Made by a program: the position numbers and the translations under genes. The notes beneath the pieces were generated by a model, which made no database searches, was not told where the DNA came from, and saw only the letters and a list, made by a program, of their open reading frames with translations. 64,000 bases of DNA from Channallabes apus (lineage: Eukaryota > Chordata > Actinopteri > Siluriformes > Clariidae). This document shows, in pieces, positions 56,011 through 64,000 of this stretch; the first letter of the stretch is position 1; each line of letters opens with the position of its first letter. Location: assembly GCA_030522415.1 (NCBI GenBank), contig CM060112.1:8599001-8663000 (forward strand), in the 5' to 3' direction.

Positions 56011-57139
56011 CATGCTTTAACAGAAAAGTATGATGAGAGAGCTTTTTGTTCCACAGTGTCCCAACAGTTTAAACTGTTGCTATTATCTGGAGGAGGTATG
56101 TTGTCACTATACTTGTCTGGTTTTAACTGGAAGAATGCATTAGTAATGCATGACTTGTGTAGTATGCATAGCTTGAGTAGTAGTGGCCTACTCTTGCTCA
56201 TGTTATCAATTCCAAATCATCAGGCATCTTGGTTCAGCAGCTACCCATGCTTTAAAGTCACAAAAGCCTGGCTTTTTTCCCAATGAAGACCTGGTGTCAG
56301 CATGACAGGTTGCTTGTAGGTATGCAGTATCCTTTTTCAGTCTCAGCAGGTCCATTGATGAACCTGTGATCATCATCCTTGCATTCCAGTATCCTGTTTT
56401 CAGTATCACTGTTATCCAGTGGGGCTTATGTTTCTTGTATTTCTTTTGTTGCTGTTTTTGTTGGGTGTTTGGGATTTACAGTACACTTGTCAGGCTTGAC
56501 CTCCAGTCGTATTAACTAGGGGCCAGTTTAAATAGGCGATAACTATCTGATGAGTTGTGATGTCCACTTCCACTGTCAGAAGTGATCACAGGCTCCTTAC
56601 TCTAGGCTATAGAATTGTTACTAAAACCAGTGCCTGTGATATTTCCTGTTCTATCGCAGGCTTGGGCAAGGGTGATATGCAAGATAAGATTTTTCCATGC
56701 AGCAGATCGCCTTTTCCTCATCACCGATGTAATCCAAAGAAAGGGCAAGACTCTGTGCAACATGGCATGGTTGCCATTGCAGGAGATGCCAGAATTCTGT
56801 TGAAGTCAACTCCAAACTGCTTTAGATTTCAGCTCCAAATTTCTCCTCATGGCTTACTTCGGAAGTGTTGATGCATTGGATGTTTGGAATCAGGATTTTC
56901 CTTCCTTTGGTTCCAGCCCGGGTTGACGAGCACCATTTACCTGAATTAGAGCATGTGAAGGAACAGTGAGATTGTCCTTATACTCATTGCCCACTCCCAG
57001 CTTAACAGCCATAGGAACCAGACTAACACTTTAGTGGTAATTGACCATTAAAACATGGAAGGAAATACCATGTCAATTTTTTACACACACCTTCTTATTC
57101 TATGGTCTTTCCTGATTTTTATGTATTTGTACATTGCGT
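56011..57139. other. unassigned, possibly an extension of the decayed LINE
   Basis: Several open frames of 60-140 codons occur on both strands, without recognisable motifs. Confidence 0.4.
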
Positions 57140-57460
57140 AACAATGCAGAAGATATCCAAAATATGCAATAATCTCATTTAAAAGGTTGACAATAATATG
57201 TGACTCTTACCCGTGTCTGTGCACTGTAAAGCCTTCATAACGACTCTAATCTGGAGGTGCTGTTCATCAATTGGTGCTTTGTGAAGCTGCTAACTCCCAA
57301 TTAACTGCTCCTGTGCAGCAGAAGTATGTTTTGGTCTTGCTCACCTGGGATGGTCTCCATAAGAGCCATTTTTGTCATGGTGCTTGATAGGTTTTGCAAA
57401 TGCACTTGACAAAACTGTTCTTGCAAGAACTGTTTCAGAACATCCTGTAAAGACACTTTT
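57140..57460. mobile_element. Tc1-like deletion derivative, related to 32289-32784
   Basis: Shared words in the same order include ATGCAATAATCTC, TAAAGCCTTCATAACG, TGGTCTTGC, GTCATGGTGCTTGAT, TTGCAAATGCACTTGACAA and TGTTCTTGCAAGAACTGTTT. The terminal repeats are not clear in this copy. Confidence 0.6.
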
Positions 57461-57663
57461 ATGCTTTAAATGGGGAGCTTTTCTTTGCTGCTGTAATGCT
57501 TGCTATATTCTCTGGATGATGACCACATTTGCTGAAATTATAATTTGTTTTAAGATTGTAAGGGTTAACCCCGAGAGGGCACCAAAACGCCCATTTGGTT
57601 TGAGTTTTTGTTTGTAGTTTGTCTTTTGTTTAAGTTTAAAATTCAGTTCCCAGTTTATACCTC

Positions 57664-57960
57664 TGTCAGGTGACGTAGGCGTTCACCTGAACCGAGGAAA
57701 GACAATTAGATTTATTTGGTATAAATAGCCTGACTGAAGCTCAGTCAGGCATCTTGCTTTTGTTACCTTTTATTATGATTTGTGTTGTTGGTTTTCTTTA
57801 TTAAAAAAATAAAGTAAAGACTAATAAGTGCTCAGGAAAGAGCCTGTTTACTTTTGCTTATATAATTAAAAGTATAATAAAAGTCTTTGTTGAACTGCCA
57901 GCTCACCTCCTGCATTCATCCCACGCACTCACTGACAGCGCAACCATAGAGTACGTGACA
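57664..57960 (+). repeat. LTR of the unrecognised family, plus orientation
   Basis: The segment begins TGTCAGGTGACG and ends GTACGTGACA, giving TGTCA/TGACA inverted ends. It has a TATA box (TATAAATA at 57720-57727) directly followed by a perfect 10-bp hairpin (57728-57750), AATAAA-type signals, and the end block GAACTGCCAGCTCACCTCC and TGCATTCATCCCACGCACTC shared with 48497-48616, 49565-49683 and 60571-60815. The ORF starts 24 bases downstream. The left boundary could instead lie near 57557. Confidence 0.6.
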
Positions 57961-57983
57961 GAAAGCGAGACCGTCCAAGTGGC

Positions 57984-58461
57984 ATGGCGGAGGCCCCCCT
58001 ACTAGACGATACTATCTCGCCGGAGCTGGCGGAACTGCTGGAGGACAGCGAGGAGCACGGCGAGACAGAAGTTTGGCAGTGCGGGGAAGGCTGCAGGCTC
58101 GCCGAGCCGGCGGACTTGCAGGAGGACAGCGAGGAGGACCGAGAGAGAGTGACGCTGCAAAGCTGGGAAGGCTGTAGGCTCGCCATCCGGCGCACGCCGT
58201 TTAGAGGTGTGGCGGCTAGGGGAGACAGGATCCCAAGCCCCGAGGAGTTGCGGATCGAGGAGGTCTGGCGTGACAGGGGTGAGGGAGGAAAGGGGAACAA
58301 TCTACAGGCAGTGGGCGGAGCACAATGAGGAGCGCATTCGTGATCTGTGGGAGCAGGTAATGCAGCTCCAACAGCTGCTCGTCCAGGTTCGGGACACTAA
58401 CGTTTACACCCGTTTTTTTTTTCACTCTAAAAAGCCGCTTTGCAACAATGTCCCCAAATAA
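57984..58461 (+). pseudogene. ORF of the unrecognised LTR family, one frameshift
   Basis: The ATG at 57984 opens MAEAPLLDDTISPELAELLE, followed by an internal duplication (LEDSEE...GEGCRLA and LQEDSEE...WEGCRLA, about 30 residues each) and CRLAIRRTPFRGVAA. After a frameshift near 58290 the other frame continues with TIYRQWAEHNEERIRDLWEQ and VMQLQQLLVQVR, matching the coiled-coil part of the ORF at 48573-49370. The proline-rich repeats of that copy are absent; the sequence turns into unrelated AT-rich DNA after about 58400. No known domain is recognised. Position right after an LTR suggests a gag-like role, which is inference. Confidence 0.55.
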
Positions 58462-58591
58462 AATAGAATTAAATTGAATGATGTCTCATGAGATGTGTTA
58501 AGACTTAAAAATAAAACCGTAGTATTCTGTTAAATATTTATACTTTTTTGTAGTAATAGTCAATGTCTTTAGAGGATAAAATTAATGAATA

Positions 58592-58627
<36 letters not shown>

Positions 58628-58888
58628 TGTATACTCAATATGTCATATCAGAACGTAAAAATCTGTGTGATTTTGAGCATGATGAATAGAATCATGGATT
58701 AGCCAGTGCAGATAGACAGAGATAGAAGGGGAAAAGGAAAATATAGAGAAAAAGAGAGAGAGATTCTGAGAGAGAACAGGCTCAATTTTCCAATTTCTTT
58801 TTCTTTCCAGCCCCTCAGCATCCTTCTGGCTACTGGCGTTACTGCAGAGAGTAACACAACTGTGTGTCTCTCTCTCACACACACACAC

Positions 58889-58967
<79 letters not shown>

Positions 58968-59133
58968 AATAGAGAGAGAGTACGTTTTAACCCCTCCCCC
59001 CAGGACCTGGCTCCAGGACCCTATATTTATCTTAAAATCTCTCTTTCTCTCTCCTTACCTGTGAATCTCTTGTGGAGTTTTGCACTGACCTACATTCAGG
59101 GCCAGCGTACAGAATTAGGAGTGAAAGTGCAGT

Positions 59134-59204
<71 letters not shown>

Positions 59205-60570
59205 GCAGGGAATGATCAGAAATGCTTGGTGTACTTCACAAAATATAAGAAATGTACTCAGCTCTCCAGTAAATGACAGTTTAAACTACGCGTCTTGTCT
59301 AAACATTTGTCAAAAGACCCAGAACAAGATCAGAACCAGGATAGAACAATAAAAAAAGCAGCACATATCTAAACCAAGGGCTAGAAAGGACCTAGAATAC
59401 ACACAATCAAAATTCATAAATTCTGTTCTGACTCAACTTAACCTTTAGCAAAATTCTATGCACCTACAACACTAGAGATGTAATACTCAGCATGAAATGA
59501 AACTGTGGTATAACCCAATATATATCTAGAAAGATTTCCAGTAGAAGTTTCATGTTGGCAAACTTTTTTACAGTATTTATTCATCTTTAGTAGGATATAA
59601 TTAATCTTTAGTAGTCCAGTTCTAGCTTACATAGGTAGATAGATACTGTAGGTAGATAGTCCAGTCCAGTCCAGAGAATAGCTACATGCCAAAATCCACA
59701 TTCAAAATCAGTACAAGATGGACTTTTAGAAAGAAAGCATGTGGTAACATTATGTAATTGTAATCAAAACTTTAATAACTGCTTAATAATTGCTTTTACA
59801 AATTAATTTTGTAAGTCATTCCACAATTACCTCTGTGTTTTTTTATATATGCCTAATACAATCTAACTGTCTTCTAAGACAAGCCTGAATGCAAAATCTC
59901 TCTGTAACCCCTAGTCAAGGGCAATACCTGACAACTAGTACACTTGCTTTCCAACGCAATTTGGGATGTAATTCTGGATGTTAATGTAGCCGATAGTCTA
60001 AAACAGATTAAGTGGATACATAAAGAGAAATATATAAGATTAACAAGATAGTTTTGTTGTTGTTGCTGTTTTTTGTTTGTCCCCCCTCATCTTCTGGCTA
60101 CATAATAGCAGTAAGAATTGAAAATCACATTCACCCCTGTAAGTACAGTACACTAACTGTCGGTTGCTAACCTTTTGTCGCCAGCTCCACCAGTCACAGA
60201 TTCTGTAAATAGTTTACCAACGGAAGAATATGTGCTGGAATATGAGCCTTTCAAGGGGCAACAAATAGGGGAAACATCCAAAAGCTGGCACTATAATACC
60301 CCCCAAAACAGCCCCCTGTGCCATGACCCTCTAACGCAGAATGGGAGGGAATAGCTAATTAGCATAGAGAGCCAAACATTTGCTTTTATAGGAATTTCCA
60401 CACTATACTTTTATTCTGACAAAAAAAAACATCATGCAGAATAAAAAGGAATCATTTGGCGTTACAAATGACAGTATATTCATATTACTAAGCTTTTGAT
60501 TCTTACAACATAGGCATGAACATGAAAATTAAAATAAAATACATTGTTTAGAGCTGAATCCAAACAAAAG
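58462..60570. other. unassigned sequence with three (AC)n tracts
   Basis: (AC)n microsatellites lie at 58593-58623, 58876-58966 and 59137-59201. AG-rich sequence lies around 58715-58780. No gene or transposon is supported in the remainder. Confidence 0.65.
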
Positions 60571-60815
60571 TGTCACGATTCCTTCTCTGTCTGTGTCGAG
60601 CGTGTGTGCGTGGCATGACTGCGGAGGCGAGCTGACGGTTAACAAAGTCCTTTTTATTTAAACAAAACATAAAACAGGACCAAATCACTCCAACACAAAC
60701 TAAACGATATTAAGCAGTTGCTAGACGCCTGACTGGAGTTCAGCCAGGCTATTTATAACTACAGATGTCGCCATTAAAAACCTGCGTTTCGAGAAAAGGG
60801 ATCCCGTGACGTGCC
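60571..60815 (-). repeat. solo-LTR-like segment of the unrecognised family
   Basis: On the minus strand it has a TATA box (complement of 60750-60757), the adjacent hairpin (60727-60749, two changes), GTCAGCTCGCCTCCGCAGTC and the end AATCGTGACA at 60571. No ORF of the family lies next to it. The 5' boundary is approximate. Confidence 0.55.
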
Positions 60816-61600
60816 GCGGCTTTGCGCGGCTGCGTGCGGGAAGCTGTGAACATGCCCTTCATTACCTGTAGGGGGCAGTCGTGTTTCAGTCTGAAGTATT
60901 GTGTGTCTACTGAAGCCGAAAATGTGTGCAAATTAAACTGCGCATGCGTGTTTGGAGTCGCTGTGTATCAGTCGGTTGGGAATCATCACGGAGGTACAAC
61001 ACGGTGTGGCTGGAGCTGGAGTTTGTCGTGTTCGAGGTAAGTTTGGCTTTCTTTTTTGGATGTGATTCTCGCTTTCATGACTCCCAATTAATGTTCATCT
61101 TAATCTCAGGACGTACAATTAGCAATTTCAGTTTTTAATAGTGTGGAGATTCACAAAACACCGTTTTCGTGTAAAAACCTGAACCTACGGAGCCCCCATG
61201 GGTCCTGTGGTAAATAAATAAATAAATAAAATAATAACGAACCGAGCGCGCGGATTAATACACCGAGATGTGTTTCTTACCCCCACCCCGAGTGAAAACG
61301 GCGTGTTCAGAGACAAAGCCTCGCCAGTTAGATGCCATTTCTGAACAAACTGAGTCGTGTGTGTTAAAGCATTAAATGGTAAAAGAGCACTAGCAATAAA
61401 CGTTTTTTTTTCTGAAGCCGAACTTTATTAATGAGTTACGAGTAAAGAACCTGTACATATGTTCATACAGTATTGACAGCAGCTCTAATTTACTGCGGTA
61501 AAGCCAGCCGCGGTTCAGAAAAACACGGTCAAGCCAGCCGCGATTGATTTTAGTGCGCGCGCATATTACAGCGATTACGGTAGTTTCATGAACAACACAG
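60780..61600. promoter_or_regulatory. CpG-rich stretch, candidate promoter region
   Basis: CpG is frequent here (GCCGCGGCTTTGCGCGGCTG near 60814, GAGCGCGCGG near 61244, AGTGCGCGCGC near 61552) in a window that is otherwise CpG-poor. It holds TGCGCATGCG at 60939-60948, an NRF1-type site, and GAG|GTAAGT at 61034-61042, a good splice donor on the plus strand. These fit a 5' untranslated exon, but no downstream coding exon was identified, and part of the CpG content comes from the LTR. Confidence 0.3.
60883..60994 (+). repeat. duplicated segment, copy 1
   Basis: About 110 bases starting GTTTCAGTCTGAAGTATTGT are nearly identical to 61707-61838, including the NRF1-like TGCGCATGCG. Copy 2 has about 20 extra bases before ATCAGTCGGTTGGG. 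Confidence 0.9.
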
Positions 61601-61706
61601 AGAGAATGCCCCATATCTGAAAAATGCTGCAGTAAAATAGTTTCATATGTGGTGTGTATATAGTATGGGACGTCCTGAATAAGAACTGATCATTGTTTTT
61701 TTTTCT

Positions 61707-61838
61707 GTTTCAGTCTGAAGTATTGTGTGTCTACTGAAGCCGAAAATGTGTGCACATTAAACTGCGCATGCGTGTTTGGAGTCGCTGTGTGTGCCCGCGC
61801 TGTGTACAGTATCAGTCGGTTGGGGATCATCACGGAGG
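61707..61838 (+). repeat. duplicated segment, copy 2
   Basis: This is the second copy of the segment at 60883-60994, 824 bases downstream in the same orientation. It is preceded by a pyrimidine run ending TTTCAG, which looks like a splice acceptor, and carries its own TGCGCATGCG at 61763-61772. Confidence 0.9.
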
Positions 61839-61839
61839 A

Positions 61840-62997
61840 TCTCTTTGATGATTGCCTGGTAAAGCATTGTTTTCTTATTAATTATACAATTTATTAATAC
61901 CTTGAATATAGTGTTTGTTGTATTGGACAGAAGCATATAAATGCAAATGAATATATAAATATGAGTAATTATTGAACGAATTTTCATGTTTGGACTAACC
62001 CTTTAAATACAAACTCAGCATTCATCATAGGATTTCCTGACACTGTAAAGCCATCTCATGCCATGTTTTACTGATGCAAGATTAGTGCTAAAGCAATTTA
62101 ACCCAAGTTTAACAATATGAAGTATATGAAGTGATGGTCATTTTTTTATTATCATTTATTTTTATTATTATTTTTTTCTCAATGAAGTCAGCACAGGTTA
62201 AAGCAATTCAGATTTTTTTTGCTTCTCAAAATAAATGATTTATTTTCTTGTACATTTTATGCAGGGGGACAGACGAAGTGACACCTTCTTAAAATCCTTG
62301 TCCGTGCTGTTGAAGGGGAAGAACCGGTTGGTGTATCCATAATCCTTGAAGGAGAGGCTATTGTGTGTGTGTGTATGTATATATATGGAAATATAATTAA
62401 TATTTTCGTGTTTAATTACAAAAAAAAAACATTTTAATGGTTAGTGATTGTTGCAGACATTTACACTATTTTTGAGAACTATTAAGTTCTCCTTCAACGT
62501 GTCATAGCCGATAACTGCCCCTTTGAAGCCTTTGAATGGTGTTAAAAATACTTGCAAAACAAGTATTGCAGCCATACATTGGAGGGAACTTCTGAGGTGG
62601 TCAGTGATTGATGGCACGGTCGGTCGGAGGGGGTTGTGATCACACCTATAGATCTTTTGTTCTAGGCTATCGGTCAAATATCTCTCCACTTGGAAGCAAA
62701 AACATGCAAGGGATTTCAGCATCTCGACGCACATACTAAGCTGTTTATAAAGTAGACACTGTTTGTTTTTTCATTTTGTAATCTTTCCCGTGTTTACCGT
62801 GTACTGTACAATGTATATTCATTTTTTAATGAATTACTGTAAATAAACTACACATTCCGTTGATTTACCAGAAATGACTTTTCTGTTTTTTTGTGTGTGC
62901 TAAACTAAACTTCAGGGTCAAAGTAATAGCGATTTTATTTGAAAAGTATTATATATTTACAATGCTGATAAGTTCAAGCTTAGATTCATATATAAAC
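61840..62997. other. unassigned sequence
   Basis: An exon-like piece at 62266-62360 follows an acceptor-like TTTTATGCAG and reads GDRRSDTFLKSLSVLLKGKN before a stop. A minus-strand open frame at 62441-62734 has no recognised domain. Nothing else is supported. Confidence 0.35.
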
Positions 62998-63645
62998 TGC
63001 TTCAAAGTCTTTCCGTGACCGCTGAAATCCGACAGACGCAGGGCTCAAGGGAGGTGTGTCTGTGTGTGTGTGTGCGCGCGCGCGTATGTGTGTGTGTGCG
63101 GGTTAAGGGTGCGCTGCCCTCTCTTGCCCCTGCGTAGAGCCTACACACACACACACATCTATCTATCTATCTATTATATAAATACACATTTGGAATCTGC
63201 ATCTACATTTTCTGTTACAAGTATAGAATTAGGTTCAGCTGAGACTCATGATCAATGGTGTTAGGGTACTTATGTAGTGATAATTAGTTTCAGCCAGATC
63301 ATTAAAACTAACAATGGACTATGACACTCTTGAGAGGGGATATGAAGGTGTTATTCATTTATTTATTCTCTACAAGGGTGCGAACAACACTACAGACCAA
63401 ACTATAACTCTCTCTTACTACTATAACAATTCTAGATATAAACAAACAAAATACAGCTTTTTTTCCTCAGAGGTAAACGGAAAAGTGAAGTTGTTCAGCT
63501 GTCACTGCAGCTTCTTCAAAGTCTTCCCACTCCGTGACCACTGAAATCCGACACGACACCACGTTAGGCTACGTCTTGACTCATTTGTATACCGACGGTG
63601 ATTGGATGTTTCCCGAGGGCTCAGGGGAGTGTGTGTGTGTCTGTG
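62998..63645. repeat. duplicated block ending in GT repeats
   Basis: CTTCAAAGTCTTTCCGTGAC and CGCTGAAATCCGACA followed by GGCTCAAGGGAGGTGTG at 62998-63060 recur at 63511-63640 in the same order, each followed by a GT-rich tract. A (ATCT)n run lies at 63157-63174. Confidence 0.75.
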
Positions 63646-63883
63646 TGTGTGTGTGTCTGTGTGTGTGTGTCTATGTGTGTGTGTCTGTGTGTGTGTGTCT
63701 ATGTGTGTGCGTCTATGTGTGTGTGTCTGTGTGTGTGTGTGTCTATGTGTGTGCGTCTATGTGTGTGTGTCTGTGTGTGTGTGTCTATGTGTGTGCGTGC
63801 GCGCTCTAAATATAAACAAACAAAATGCAGCTTTTTTTTCAGAGGTAAACGGAAAAGTGAAGATGTTCAGTGTCACTATGCAG
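63432..63883. repeat. second pair of direct repeats flanking the GT tract
   Basis: About 78 bases at 63432-63510 (TATAAACAAACAAAATACAG, then AGAGGTAAACGGAAAAGTGA) recur at 63805-63883. The copies lie either side of the GT minisatellite. Confidence 0.8.
63630..63804. repeat. GT-rich minisatellite
   Basis: GT runs are punctuated by CTATGTG or CTGTGTG every 10-16 bases, giving a higher-order repeat over about 170 bases. Confidence 0.9.
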
Positions 63884-64000
63884 ATGTTACACTCAGTGGA
63901 GTTACCGAAATCATTGGTTTAGTCCTCATTGAGCTTTTGTTCCTCTTATGTGAGCATAAACAGTGAAACATTCCACAGATTTATAATACACCGCGGCCAA

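Noticed and set aside
62441..62734. 97-codon minus-strand open frame in the right-hand region
   Set aside because: No recognised domain, no splice or start context and no second copy to compare.

Overview
The window looks like intergenic or intronic DNA from a teleost fish. It is AT-rich and depleted in CpG except in a few islands. It is full of di- and trinucleotide microsatellites and dominated by repeats typical of fish: L2/CR1, Rex1, Rex3 and R4/Rex6-type LINEs, Ty3/gypsy LTR retrotransposons, many Tc1/mariner remnants, a hAT relic, CACTG-ended DNA transposons and a tRNA-derived SINE. A catfish-like or other otophysan source is plausible, but that is inference. No host protein-coding gene could be identified with confidence.

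Layout, left: 1-2331 is the 5' half of an L2/CR1 LINE on the minus strand (esterase ORF1, then an endonuclease ORF2 leaving the window). It meets head-to-head a 5'-truncated L2 LINE (2335-3607, plus), which ends against a Ty3/gypsy gag-protease relic (3608-4860, minus). A decayed Tc1-like transposon follows (4868-6055). From 6 to 15 kb there is mostly unique-looking AT-rich DNA with a few SINEs and microsatellites. A nested, palindromic SINE pair with readable target duplications lies at 15726-16483, and a decayed Tc1-like element at 17160-17900.

Middle: 18702-22959 is a degenerate Ty3/gypsy element with a full 5' LTR and only the end of a 3' LTR. 23-28.5 kb is mostly unassigned. A Rex3 RT fragment (28537-29040), a 1.6 kb CACTG-ended non-autonomous DNA transposon (30702-32288), a Tc1-like deletion derivative and a hAT relic (33772-34991) follow. 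A Rex1-like RT fragment lies at 39537-40430. The best preserved LTR element is at 41183-45268 (minus). It has one LTR, gag with CCHC, protease, RT and RNase H, is cut off before integrase, and its gag is interrupted by a 430 bp CACTG MITE.

Right: 45.6-48 kb holds more Tc1/mariner pieces. 48497-49683 holds a proline-rich, coiled-coil ORF bounded by inverted LTR ends; the same family recurs at 57664-58461 and as an LTR at 60571-60815. I do not recognise this family. A second L2 copy (50310-51712) and an R4/Rex6-type LINE end with a restriction-like endonuclease (51890-53325) follow. The last 3.5 kb contains a CpG-rich stretch with a duplicated exon- or promoter-like segment, then a tandemly duplicated GT-rich block.

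The genes here work together only in the sense of transposon biology. Most are dead, and the intact reading frames are LINE ORF1, the LINE ORF2 part and the proline-rich ORF. The points most worth a second look are the AUG-less LINE ORF2 that follows ORF1 in frame after a single UGA, and the unrecognised LTR family with its repeat-rich ORF and a palindrome beside its TATA box.
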